From positions 1-22,768 of the forward strand of contig PAHI01000052.1 in NCBI GenBank assembly GCA_002705575.1: a stretch of DNA of 22,768 nucleotides. Direction: 5' to 3'. Below are positions 17,709 through 22,768 of this stretch, one piece after another. Made by a program: the position numbers and the translations under genes. This DNA comes from Fidelibacterota bacterium (GTDB lineage Bacteria; Marinisomatota; Marinisomatia; SCGC-AAA003-L08; GCA-002719095). The notes under the pieces were generated by a model that worked only from the letters and a program-made list of their open reading frames with translations, made no database searches and was not told where the DNA came from. The first letter of the stretch is position 1. Each line of letters starts with the position of its first letter.

Positions 17709-18135
17709 TAAACTAATCTATCTAATTAAACAATTCTACAACGATAATTAAATTTTTGTACACTAATAAAAAAACCTTAGAAAATAAATTAAATTGCTAT
17801 TCAAGCATCAAAATTAATTAAAAATAAGCAAAAAATAGATCTTACTATAGAAAAGTTTGTTAAAAAAAGAATTCCCGAAATTTTGAATTTTATAAAAAGA
17901 TAAAAAACTTGATTTTAAGTGAATTTTGATTTATGAGATGAAGGTTAGTATTTTCAAAGTGTAAAAAAAAAAAGATATTTAAAACTTACTATCAAACACA
18001 AAAATATTAATTTTATGAGGTATTTATAATGGCAATTACCTTCTAATAAAATTCAGCAAAAAGTTGCAAACCTTATGATAGGAAAAATGATAAAAGACCT
18101 ATCCTTTATCAAAATAAGAAATATGAGAAAATAAA
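17709..18135. other. AT-rich non-coding region upstream of rfbH
   Basis: About 430 bases hold no intact gene. They must include the rfbH promoter, for which I see no strong -35/-10 pair. One protein-like stretch of 35 codons is noted separately at 17796-17903. An inverted repeat (GATAGG at 18078-18083 and CCTATC near 18099-18104, with a 15-base loop) lies close to the tRNA-like remnant. It has no U-tract on either side that would make it a clear terminator. Confidence 0.4.
17796..17903 (+). pseudogene. Short start-less coding remnant (3' end of a lost gene?)
   Basis: Thirty-five sense codons followed by TAA translate as AIQASKLIKNKQKIDLTIEK followed by FVKKRIPEILNFIKR. This has the look of the amphipathic C-terminal end of a protein. 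An in-frame TAA lies just upstream and there is no ATG/GTG/TTG. Low confidence: it could be chance in AT-rich DNA. Confidence 0.2.
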
Positions 18136-18208
18136 TTGAGCCAAGCGGAATCTAACCGCTGAAACCCTGAATACCATGCTCATGCCTAATCTATCTATAA
18201 CTAGGTTT
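18136..18208 (-). pseudogene. Decayed partial copy of tRNA-Ala (possible distal attachment site)
   Basis: This stretch aligns base for base, without gaps, to the intact tRNA-Ala at 19132-19204 at an offset of 996. In my hand alignment 37 of the first 44 positions match, starting at the tRNA 3' end (acceptor 3' strand, T arm, variable loop and anticodon arm). Identity then fades through the D arm and 5' strand. It cannot fold into a working tRNA because the 5' acceptor and D arm do not pair. Same orientation as the tRNA. Conservation of the 3' part only is what an integrative element's attachment site leaves at its distal end. Confidence 0.7.
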
Positions 18209-18264
18209 TAATAAATTTAGTTATTAAAATCGCAGGATAGATCCCAGAAAAAACAATATAAATT

Positions 18265-18897
18265 TTAAGTAACACTTTTTATACGCTTTAATTCAAATAT
18301 AGTTTTTTTTAGATTTTTTATTTCTTCCTTTTGCTTAACATTAATTATCATTATTGTTTGAAAATGAGATAGTTTTTCAGTTTGAGTTAGTGAATTACAT
18401 ATATCAATAGCTTTTTTTATTTCATTATTATAGTCAAATTGCAAATCTTTTTTAGTAGTAATAAGATTATTTAATCTAGCTTCAGTAATACAATTTCCTT
18501 CTTTCAAAATTTTAATAATATTAATTCTTTTTTTTAAATCAATGTTACCAATTTTAGCTAAAGTTCTAGGCGAAACTTCAGCTAAAACATACTCAGGTAT
18601 TTTTGCATTAAATAACCATTTTTCATGAGCTAAAGCTAAATCTCTACAAACTCTTCCACTAAAATTAAAAATGCCTGAGTCAGTTAATTTAACCCAATAA
18701 TTATTTTTAATAAGTTTCTTTATTTCGAAAAGAGATTTTGCAATTTTAGATATAGAAATTCCAACTTGATTTATTGAAGAATTTACAATCTTAATTTCAT
18801 TTTCTAAAAACTCAATACTTGAATTGAATGATGAATCTTTAATTAATGATTTATGCACTTGAAGATCATTAAAAGATTTTTCAATAGTTTCTTCCAT
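18265..18897 (-). CDS. Unrecognised 210-aa protein, DUF3102-like central region
   Basis: I do not recognise this protein with certainty. Residues about 1-60 and 165-205 are predicted coiled or helical, rich in Lys, Glu and Ile. The middle (about 38-105) reads ISKIAKSLFEIKKLIKNNYW (49-68), then a 'F-S-x-R-x-C-R-D-L-A-L-A' stretch and EVSPRTLAKIGNI. This resembles the pattern of DUF3102-type and KorB/ParB-like plasmid or phage proteins, which have '...LLEAKxxLxHGxWxxWL...S.RTAQRYM...'. If so it may bind DNA. It is the only gene in the segment flanked by tRNA-Ala and its decayed copy, and a cluster of palindromes lies 43-106 bases before its ATG. No signal peptide or membrane segment. A host gene unrelated to mobility remains possible. 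Confidence 0.75.
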   Translation of the reverse strand: MEETIEKSFNDLQVHKSLIKDSSFNSSIEFLENEIKIVNSSINQVGISISKIAKSLFEIKKLIKNNYWVKLTDSGIFNFSGRVCRDLALAHEKWLFNAKIPEYVLAEVSPRTLAKIGNIDLKKRINIIKILKEGNCITEARLNNLITTKKDLQFDYNNEIKKAIDICNSLTQTEKLSHFQTIMIINVKQKEEIKNLKKTIFELKRIKSVT

Positions 18898-18939
18898 TTA
18901 AGCCTTTATCTAAAAAGATATCCAATTATTATCATTTTT

Positions 18940-18951
18940 CTAGATTTCTAG
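18940..18951. repeat. Palindrome CTAGA-TT-TCTAG
   Basis: Twelve bases with 5-base arms around a 2-base centre, 43 bases before the 210-aa ORF. It is the first of three adjacent symmetric sites in 64 bases, and may be an operator or chance. Confidence 0.35.
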
Positions 18952-18968
18952 TGATTTATGTCCCGAGA

Positions 18969-18987
18969 TTTGGACGATTCGTCCAAA
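18969..18987. promoter_or_regulatory. Operator-like 19-base palindrome
   Basis: TTTGGACGA and TCGTCCAAA are perfect 9-base arms around a single T. The symmetry and GC-containing arms stand out from the AT-rich surroundings. A one-base centre is typical of a protein-binding site rather than an RNA hairpin, and there is no U-tract. It lies two bases from the SOS box, and its TTGGAC half could double as a -35 element for rightward transcription. Confidence 0.55.
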
Positions 18988-18997
18988 CAAGTACAAA
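18970..18997 (+). promoter_or_regulatory. Putative LexA-controlled rightward promoter
   Basis: TTGGAC at 18970-18975 and TACAAA at 18992-18997 are 16 bases apart. The -10 hexamer lies inside the SOS box at the same offset (bases 3-8) as the -10 of the lexA promoter in this window. This parallel supports the call, but the promoter is predicted only. It would drive rightward transcription from about 19004 through the 19-codon ORF to the hairpin at 19070-19090. Confidence 0.4.
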
Positions 18998-19003
18998 TGT
19001 ACT
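18990..19003. promoter_or_regulatory. SOS box (LexA-binding site), perfect cyanobacterial consensus
   Basis: AGTACAAATGTACT fits the cyanobacterial LexA consensus RGTAC-N3-DGTWCB at every position, and its outer arms AGTAC/GTACT are perfectly symmetric. The two boxes before lexA in the same window each differ at one position. The box lies 93 bases before the leftward 210-aa ORF and 3 bases before a rightward 19-codon ORF, so its target is uncertain. Confidence 0.7.
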
Positions 19004-19006
19004 ATT

Positions 19007-19066
19007 ATGTTATTCAGTCGCAGCTTTGCTCGCAGAAAACGTATATTAATACATATTCAGACATAA
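19007..19066 (+). CDS. Possible 19-aa SOS-controlled peptide
   Basis: ATG at 19007 opens MLFSRSFARRKRILIHIQT followed by TAA. It is highly basic (RRKR) with hydrophobic ends. The predicted promoter above would start transcription about 3 bases before the ATG, so it would be leaderless. A terminator-like hairpin follows 4 bases after the stop. Codons CGC, AGC, GCT, CGC are more GC-rich than neighbouring genes. There is no Shine-Dalgarno and no independent coding evidence; it could equally be a non-coding RNA or nothing. Confidence 0.2.
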   Translation: MLFSRSFARRKRILIHIQT

Positions 19067-19069
19067 AAA

Positions 19070-19090
19070 TACACCATGTAAAATGGTGTA
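19070..19090 (-). terminator. Hairpin, likely terminator of tRNA-Ala (possibly bidirectional)
   Basis: Perfect 8-base arms TACACCAT and ATGGTGTA flank a 5-base loop. Read leftward, the hairpin lies 41 bases beyond the tRNA-Ala 3' end and is followed by TTTTTA, giving a plausible intrinsic terminator. Read rightward it is followed only by AAATC, so termination of the small transcript is less certain. Confidence 0.45.
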
Positions 19091-19131
19091 AAATCATTAA
19101 GACTATTTGGTGTAAATAGCGCAAATCCTGA

Positions 19132-19204
19132 TGGAGCCAAGCGGACTCGAACCGCTGACCCCCTGCATGCCATGCAGGTGCTCTACCAGCTGAGCTATGG
19201 CCCC
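19132..19204 (-). tRNA. tRNA-Ala (anticodon GGC)
   Basis: Seventy-three bases fold into a full cloverleaf. The acceptor GGGGCCA pairs with TGGCTCC (one G-U) and the discriminator is A. The D loop is AGCTGGTAGAGC. The anticodon stem is CCTGC/GCAGG with loop ATGGCAT, giving anticodon GGC. The T arm is GGTTCGAGTCC with the usual TTCGA. CCA is not encoded. It is transcribed leftward, so its 3' end faces the 210-aa ORF and a decayed copy of its 3' part lies about 1 kb downstream. tRNA 3' ends are common integration sites. Confidence 0.95.
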
Positions 19205-19302
19205 ATATTTTAATAGTAAGTTAAAATCGAAAAAAGAGAAATGATTTATTATTCTAGAAACTTTGTTCTAAAATCAAATTATGTTATTTTATAAAATTAT
19301 AA

Positions 19303-20406
19303 ATGAAGCAATATAGCAGAAGGATGAAAATATTTAAAAGATTCCACAAATTCAGATTTATCCTTCTATTGATACCTTTATTACCTTTAAATCCTTATTT
19401 TGCAGAAAAAAATGAAGTAAATGATTCAATATTATCAAAAATGATCCAAGAAAAAATACCTTTTAAAAGTCAATATTTACTAGGACCTGGAGACATCGTA
19501 ACAATAATTTTTCCAGGCTTAGAAATTTTTGATAATCAATACTTAATTGATCCAGAGGGGAACTTAAATCTTCCTGAAATAAATAAAATAAATGCTTCAG
19601 GTTTAACCTTAGGTGAGTTGACAAAAAAACTTAATGAAACATATCAGGAATTTATAATTGATCCAGATTTAAATATTCAAGTATTTAGATACAGAGATAT
19701 TTCTATTTATATTTCTGGCGAAGTTAATAGTCCTGGTCTATATCGTCTTCAAGGCCCGAATATCATAGGTGAGAAAATGAACAATGTTCAACAAATCATA
19801 TCATCACCTAAATTATTTAATGCTATCAAAGAGGCAAATGGAGTTACTAATAACGCTGATCTAGCGAATATAAAAGTTATCCGCATTAATTCAAAATCTC
19901 AAGGAGGGGGGGAAATTCAGTCAACTTTAAATCTACTCGACCTTGTTCTCGAAGGAGATCAGTCTCAAAACATCAATTTACTTGATGGAGATAGTATAGT
20001 TATTCCAAAGAGCAAAAAAATCTTAAAAGATCAGGTACTAGCTATAAACAAAAGCAACTTAAACCCTAATGTGATTACTGTATATATTACCGGAAATATA
20101 AAGAATACTGGCGAATCAAAATTAGCTAAGGGCACAACATTAGTACAAGCAATAGCTTCAAATGGAGGGAAAAAATTATGGACCGGTAATATAGAATTTT
20201 TCAGATTTAAGAGTGATGGTTCCATTCTCAAAAATAGATTCAGATATAATGAAGAAGCGCCATCTAATTCTCTGGAGAATCCAATTCTAATGAATGGAGA
20301 TATAATAAATTTACAAAAAACTTTATTAGGGAAAACCACAGAAATCATAGGGGAAGTTGCTAGTCCAGTTCTTAGTGGATATGGACTTTACAGTATCTTT
20401 AATTAA
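19303..20406 (+). CDS. Wza-type polysaccharide export protein (OPX family)
   Basis: A 367-residue exported protein. Residues 1-34 form a basic start (MKQYSRRMKIFKRFHKFR) and a hydrophobic stretch FILLLIPLLPL, a signal peptide. About 52-125 is the Poly_export domain with YLLGPGDIVTIIFPG. SLBB-type beta-grasp domains follow: VFRYRDISIYISGEVNSPGL (about 129-148) and VITVYITGNIKNTGESKLAK (about 255-274). The protein ends GEVASPVLSGYGLYSIF, as in cyanobacterial members. The long C-terminal amphipathic helix that forms the outer-membrane pore in E. coli Wza is absent. It exports polysaccharide through the periplasm and outer membrane together with the Wzz-like protein encoded 2 bases later. An internal ATG at 19324 is possible but has AGAAGG too close to it. 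Confidence 0.9.
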   Translation: MKQYSRRMKIFKRFHKFRFILLLIPLLPLNPYFAEKNEVNDSILSKMIQEKIPFKSQYLLGPGDIVTIIFPGLEIFDNQYLIDPEGNLNLPEINKINASGLTLGELTKKLNETYQEFIIDPDLNIQVFRYRDISIYISGEVNSPGLYRLQGPNIIGEKMNNVQQIISSPKLFNAIKEANGVTNNADLANIKVIRINSKSQGGGEIQSTLNLLDLVLEGDQSQNINLLDGDSIVIPKSKKILKDQVLAINKSNLNPNVITVYITGNIKNTGESKLAKGTTLVQAIASNGGKKLWTGNIEFFRFKSDGSILKNRFRYNEEAPSNSLENPILMNGDIINLQKTLLGKTTEIIGEVASPVLSGYGLYSIFN

Positions 20407-20408
20407 AA

Positions 20409-21998
20409 ATGAAAAATCAGGAATATAATATTGCAAGATCTGATAATAATGTTGAAGAAATTGATCTAAGTTATCTTCTAAAATTTTTCTTTAGAAATAA
20501 AGTATTTTTTAGTGTGGTAACAATAATATCTACTGCTATTGGTTTAATTTACTCATACATAGAAAAGCCGATTTATAAAGGTAGTTTTGAAATTGTAACT
20601 AGTGAGAAAAAAGGGTCTTCAACTTTAAATAATGAAAGCTTACTTTTAAATTTAAATCTAGAGCAAGATAGTAATAACAAAACGCAGAAATTTATATTAC
20701 AAAGTCCATCAGTACTTAAACCAGTCTTTAACTTTGCTAAAACTAACTATATAAAAAGAGGTGAAAAAAAAGAAAACTTAAGTTATAAAGGTTGGCTTAA
20801 GGATACATTAAAGATAGATTTTGAACGAGGAACAGATGTTTTAAAAATTGAATTTAAAGATTCCGATAAAACTTTAATCATTAAAGTTCTTAATTTAATA
20901 AGTGAAAAATATCAAAATTATTCAAGGAATATTAAGGTAGAAGCTTTCTTAAAAAGAAAAATTTATCTAACTAAACAAAGAGATGAATTATATTCAAAAT
21001 CAAAAAAATCACTTAAAGAATCAAACAAGTTTGCTATTAATAATGGGTTAGGAGATATTGATGGGTTTGTAAATATTGATAGCCAATCTTCTCTGCAAGA
21101 TTCAAGTTTTACTGGAGAATTCGAATTAGAAGAAAGACTTTTTAACCAATTAAATATAAATTCTAGAAAAGAAAAAGCAGGTCAACGATTTAATAAACAA
21201 TTTAAAACCTTAGAACTTTATGAATCAGAATATGTAATTCTTTCTTCGAAGTTAAAACCGAATTCAAAAGTTCTTCAAATCCTCTCTAACAAAATTGACA
21301 CTTTAAAAGTTGCTTTAAAAAGACCTAATGAAATTCTGATCAAGTTTAAAGAACTAAAAAGAATTGCAGAAAGGGATGAGGCATTCCTAGATCGAGTTGA
21401 AAAAAATCTATTAACAACCAAATTAGAAAACGCTAAGCAAAATGATCCATGGGAATTGATTTCTCTTCCAACTATTAATGACGGTAGAGTATCCCCTTCA
21501 AAAAGTATATCAATTCTATTTTCCTTTACTATTGCATTTACTCTATCCTCTATATTCTTATATATTAAAGAAAGGAGATCGGGAATAATTTATGAATTTG
21601 AAGATCTTAGAGATAAAATTATAAGCAATTTTCTTGATAATCTTTATTTAAATACAAAAGACATAACCACAAAATTAATCCAAGGCGTAATTCAAAAAAG
21701 GATGGCGATTGATAACAAAAATATTGAGAATGAAAGATTTATTTTATTAGATTTCTCAAATAATTTTTCTAGTTCGTTTAATCCTGATGAAATTAAATTA
21801 ACTAACACAGCACAATTTGTGTATAAAAAAATAAAATTTAATAGTAAATATGATCTTGAAGAAACAGACAATTTAATCTTCTTAGTTTCCTTAGGAGAAA
21901 TAACAAAGAAAGAAATAATTATTATAAATAATTACACAAAAATTTATGGAGATAAAGTTTTAGGATGGTTTAATTTTGAACCTAAAACTATTTTTTAA
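20409..21998 (+). CDS. Wzz/Wzc-type chain-length determinant (polysaccharide co-polymerase)
   Basis: A 529-residue inner-membrane protein. EEIDLSYLLKFFFRNK (16-31) and a membrane segment (about 32-50) open the Wzz domain. A long periplasmic region (about 52-365) is rich in helices and probably coiled coil. A PxxP-like stretch with SPSKS (362-366) precedes the second membrane segment (about 367-387). The cytoplasmic tail (about 390-529) looks like a degraded BY-kinase: NLIFLVSLGEITKKEI and DKVLGWFNFEP recall the last strands of that fold, but no Walker A P-loop or Tyr cluster is visible. It controls chain length and couples synthesis to export by the Wza-like protein, whose gene ends 2 bases upstream. 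The gene converges with lexA across 14 bases. Confidence 0.85.
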   Translation: MKNQEYNIARSDNNVEEIDLSYLLKFFFRNKVFFSVVTIISTAIGLIYSYIEKPIYKGSFEIVTSEKKGSSTLNNESLLLNLNLEQDSNNKTQKFILQSPSVLKPVFNFAKTNYIKRGEKKENLSYKGWLKDTLKIDFERGTDVLKIEFKDSDKTLIIKVLNLISEKYQNYSRNIKVEAFLKRKIYLTKQRDELYSKSKKSLKESNKFAINNGLGDIDGFVNIDSQSSLQDSSFTGEFELEERLFNQLNINSRKEKAGQRFNKQFKTLELYESEYVILSSKLKPNSKVLQILSNKIDTLKVALKRPNEILIKFKELKRIAERDEAFLDRVEKNLLTTKLENAKQNDPWELISLPTINDGRVSPSKSISILFSFTIAFTLSSIFLYIKERRSGIIYEFEDLRDKIISNFLDNLYLNTKDITTKLIQGVIQKRMAIDNKNIENERFILLDFSNNFSSSFNPDEIKLTNTAQFVYKKIKFNSKYDLEETDNLIFLVSLGEITKKEIIIINNYTKIYGDKVLGWFNFEPKTIF

Positions 21999-22012
21999 TA
22001 AGAGATTTAATT

Positions 22013-22630
22013 TTATACCTTTCTCCAAACTGCAAGAAGTCTTCCTTGAATTGTAACTTGATCTAAATCTAAAACAATTGGATCATATTTAATATTTGCA
22101 GCCTCCAAACTAATTTTATTACCTCTTTTGAAGAAATACTTTAATGTTGTACCTAATCCTGGAACCATTGCACTGACAATATCTCCATTTCTGATAGAGT
22201 ATTTGCTATCAATTGGTTCCATAAGAACCATATCACTATCAGCAATGTAAGCATCAACCATAGAATCACCATTGACTGTTAAAGCAAAAATACCTTTTTT
22301 TTGCAGAACTTCTGACAAATCTAATTTCTCGCTGACATCTGAAAATGTTTCAACTAGTCCTCCCGCAGCAATAGATCCTAAAACTGGAATTCCATTTATA
22401 AAATCAGATGCTACTTGAAGTGTTCTTGCCTTGCCTTCCTGCCAAGAAATATAGCCTTTTTCTTGCAAGTGCTTTAATCGACTTTGGATTGGGGCTGGGG
22501 ATTTTAGAGACATAGCTTTCATCATTTGCCTTATTGATGGACTATGTTGAAAATCTTTTATATAGTCTTTTATCCATCCATAAAGCTCTTTTTGAGCCTT
22601 TGTAAGATTATCGTCAGGAGAAGTTGCCAT
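22013..22630 (-). CDS. lexA: LexA, SOS repressor
   Basis: A 205-residue repressor of SOS genes. The N-terminal winged helix-turn-helix covers about residues 1-70 (SPSIRQMMKAMSLKSPAPIQ, 30-49, contains the recognition helix). The C-terminal S24 peptidase domain holds an intact autocleavage site Ala89-Gly90 in SIAAGG, the catalytic serine in NGDSM (Ser123) and the lysine in TTLKYF (Lys164), so RecA-stimulated self-cleavage should work. That differs from some cyanobacterial LexA proteins (for example Synechocystis) that have lost these residues. Two SOS boxes lie directly before the ATG, so the gene is expected to be autoregulated. The 3' end of argF lies 57 bases upstream on the same strand. 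Confidence 0.97.
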   Translation of the reverse strand: MATSPDDNLTKAQKELYGWIKDYIKDFQHSPSIRQMMKAMSLKSPAPIQSRLKHLQEKGYISWQEGKARTLQVASDFINGIPVLGSIAAGGLVETFSDVSEKLDLSEVLQKKGIFALTVNGDSMVDAYIADSDMVLMEPIDSKYSIRNGDIVSAMVPGLGTTLKYFFKRGNKISLEAANIKYDPIVLDLDQVTIQGRLLAVWRKV

Positions 22631-22644
22631 AAAACAAATGTACT
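22631..22644 (-). promoter_or_regulatory. SOS box 2 of lexA
   Basis: Read on the minus strand AGTACATTTGTTTT matches RGTAC-N3-DGTWCB except for one T in place of C. It abuts the ATG, so binding would block transcription start or early elongation. Confidence 0.6.
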
Positions 22645-22646
22645 CT

Positions 22647-22660
22647 AATACATTTGTACC
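22647..22660 (-). promoter_or_regulatory. SOS box 1 of lexA
   Basis: Read on the minus strand GGTACAAATGTATT matches the cyanobacterial LexA consensus with one mismatch. It contains the predicted -10 hexamer TACAAA. With box 2 it forms a tandem pair 2 bases apart, suited to autorepression. Confidence 0.65.
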
Positions 22661-22681
22661 CTTTTATTAATAAGTTTGCAA
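22653..22681 (-). promoter_or_regulatory. lexA promoter
   Basis: Minus strand TTGCAA (22676-22681) and TACAAA (22653-22658) are 17 bases apart, a good sigma-70-type spacing. Transcription would begin within or just after SOS box 1, about 15-20 bases before the ATG. Confidence 0.5.
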
Positions 22682-22687
22682 GTATAC

Positions 22688-22768
22688 CTATAAAAGAAGG
22701 CAAGATAAAAGTGCTTGTTGAGCATGTAATCTATTTTCTGCTTGATCAAAAATTCTATTTTTTTTACT
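22688..22768 (-). CDS. argF: Ornithine carbamoyltransferase, C-terminal end only
   Basis: The last 26 codons and TAG stop of a gene entering from the right. The translation ends NRIFDQAENRLHAQQALLSC followed by LLL, which matches the conserved C-terminus of ornithine carbamoyltransferase (the N-R-x-x-x-Q-A-E-N-R-x-H-x-Q-x-A-x-L pattern). This enzyme makes citrulline from ornithine and carbamoyl phosphate in arginine synthesis. It lies directly upstream of lexA. The rest of the gene is outside the window, so nothing can be said about its active site. Confidence 0.85.
   Translation of the reverse strand, partial: SKKNRIFDQAENRLHAQQALLSCLLL

Noticed and set aside
18136..18208. A second functional tRNA-Ala
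   Set aside because: The D arm and 5' acceptor strand are destroyed and cannot pair; only the 3' part is recognisable, so it is scored as a remnant.
18969..18987. Rho-independent terminator
   Set aside because: The palindrome has a one-base centre and no U-tract on either strand, so an operator is more likely.
20031..20348. Minus-strand 105-codon ORF
   Set aside because: Antisense to the second SLBB-type region of the Wza-like gene.

Overview
The window looks like a surface-polysaccharide (O-antigen/capsule-type) gene island from a very AT-rich marine cyanobacterium, most likely a high-light Prochlorococcus. This is inferred from the extreme AT content, short intergenic spacers, marine-cyanobacterial style sugar-nucleotide genes, and an argF-lexA pair with cyanobacterial SOS boxes at the right edge. 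No database search was possible.

Layout. (1) 1-8971, minus strand: a tightly packed, probably single operon. In transcription order it holds a CDP-paratose synthase-like SDR, a CDP-paratose 2-epimerase (RfbE type), a GT2 glycosyltransferase, a Wzx-like flippase, a putative GT-B glycosyltransferase, a GT2-GtrA fusion, a large GT-C-like membrane protein and a membrane protein running off the left edge. (2) 9040-11363, plus strand: UDP-glucuronate decarboxylase followed, with an ATGA overlap, by an animal/plant-like UDP-glucose 6-dehydrogenase; together they convert UDP-Glc to UDP-Xyl. (3) 11394-13300, minus strand: a GMD-like dehydratase and an RmlD-like reductase, overlapping by 4 bp. (4) 13690-17708: a GT4 glycosyltransferase (+), a DUF3431-like protein (-), a gene-free stretch with decayed coding traces, and RfbH (-), the CDP-sugar 3-dehydrase that would feed the paratose/tyvelose genes. 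(5) 17709-19204: an unusual small segment between an intact tRNA-Ala(GGC) and a decayed copy of its 3' part. It holds one unrecognised 210-aa ORF, three adjacent palindromes (one a perfect SOS box) and a possible tiny SOS-controlled transcript. (6) 19303-21998, plus strand: a Wza-type export protein and a Wzz-type chain-length protein. (7) 22013-22768, minus strand: lexA with two SOS boxes, and the 3' end of argF.

Together the genes make activated sugars (UDP-Xyl, a CDP-3,6-dideoxyhexose, probably a GDP- or dTDP-6-deoxysugar), assemble them with at least four glycosyltransferases, flip the product (Wzx) and export/length-control it (Wza/Wzz). The most interesting part is the tRNA-Ala segment. 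It looks like the remnant of a tRNA-integrated mobile element, with an SOS-box promoter built on the same plan as that of the neighbouring lexA. No integrase, transposase, IS element, rRNA or CRISPR array was seen.
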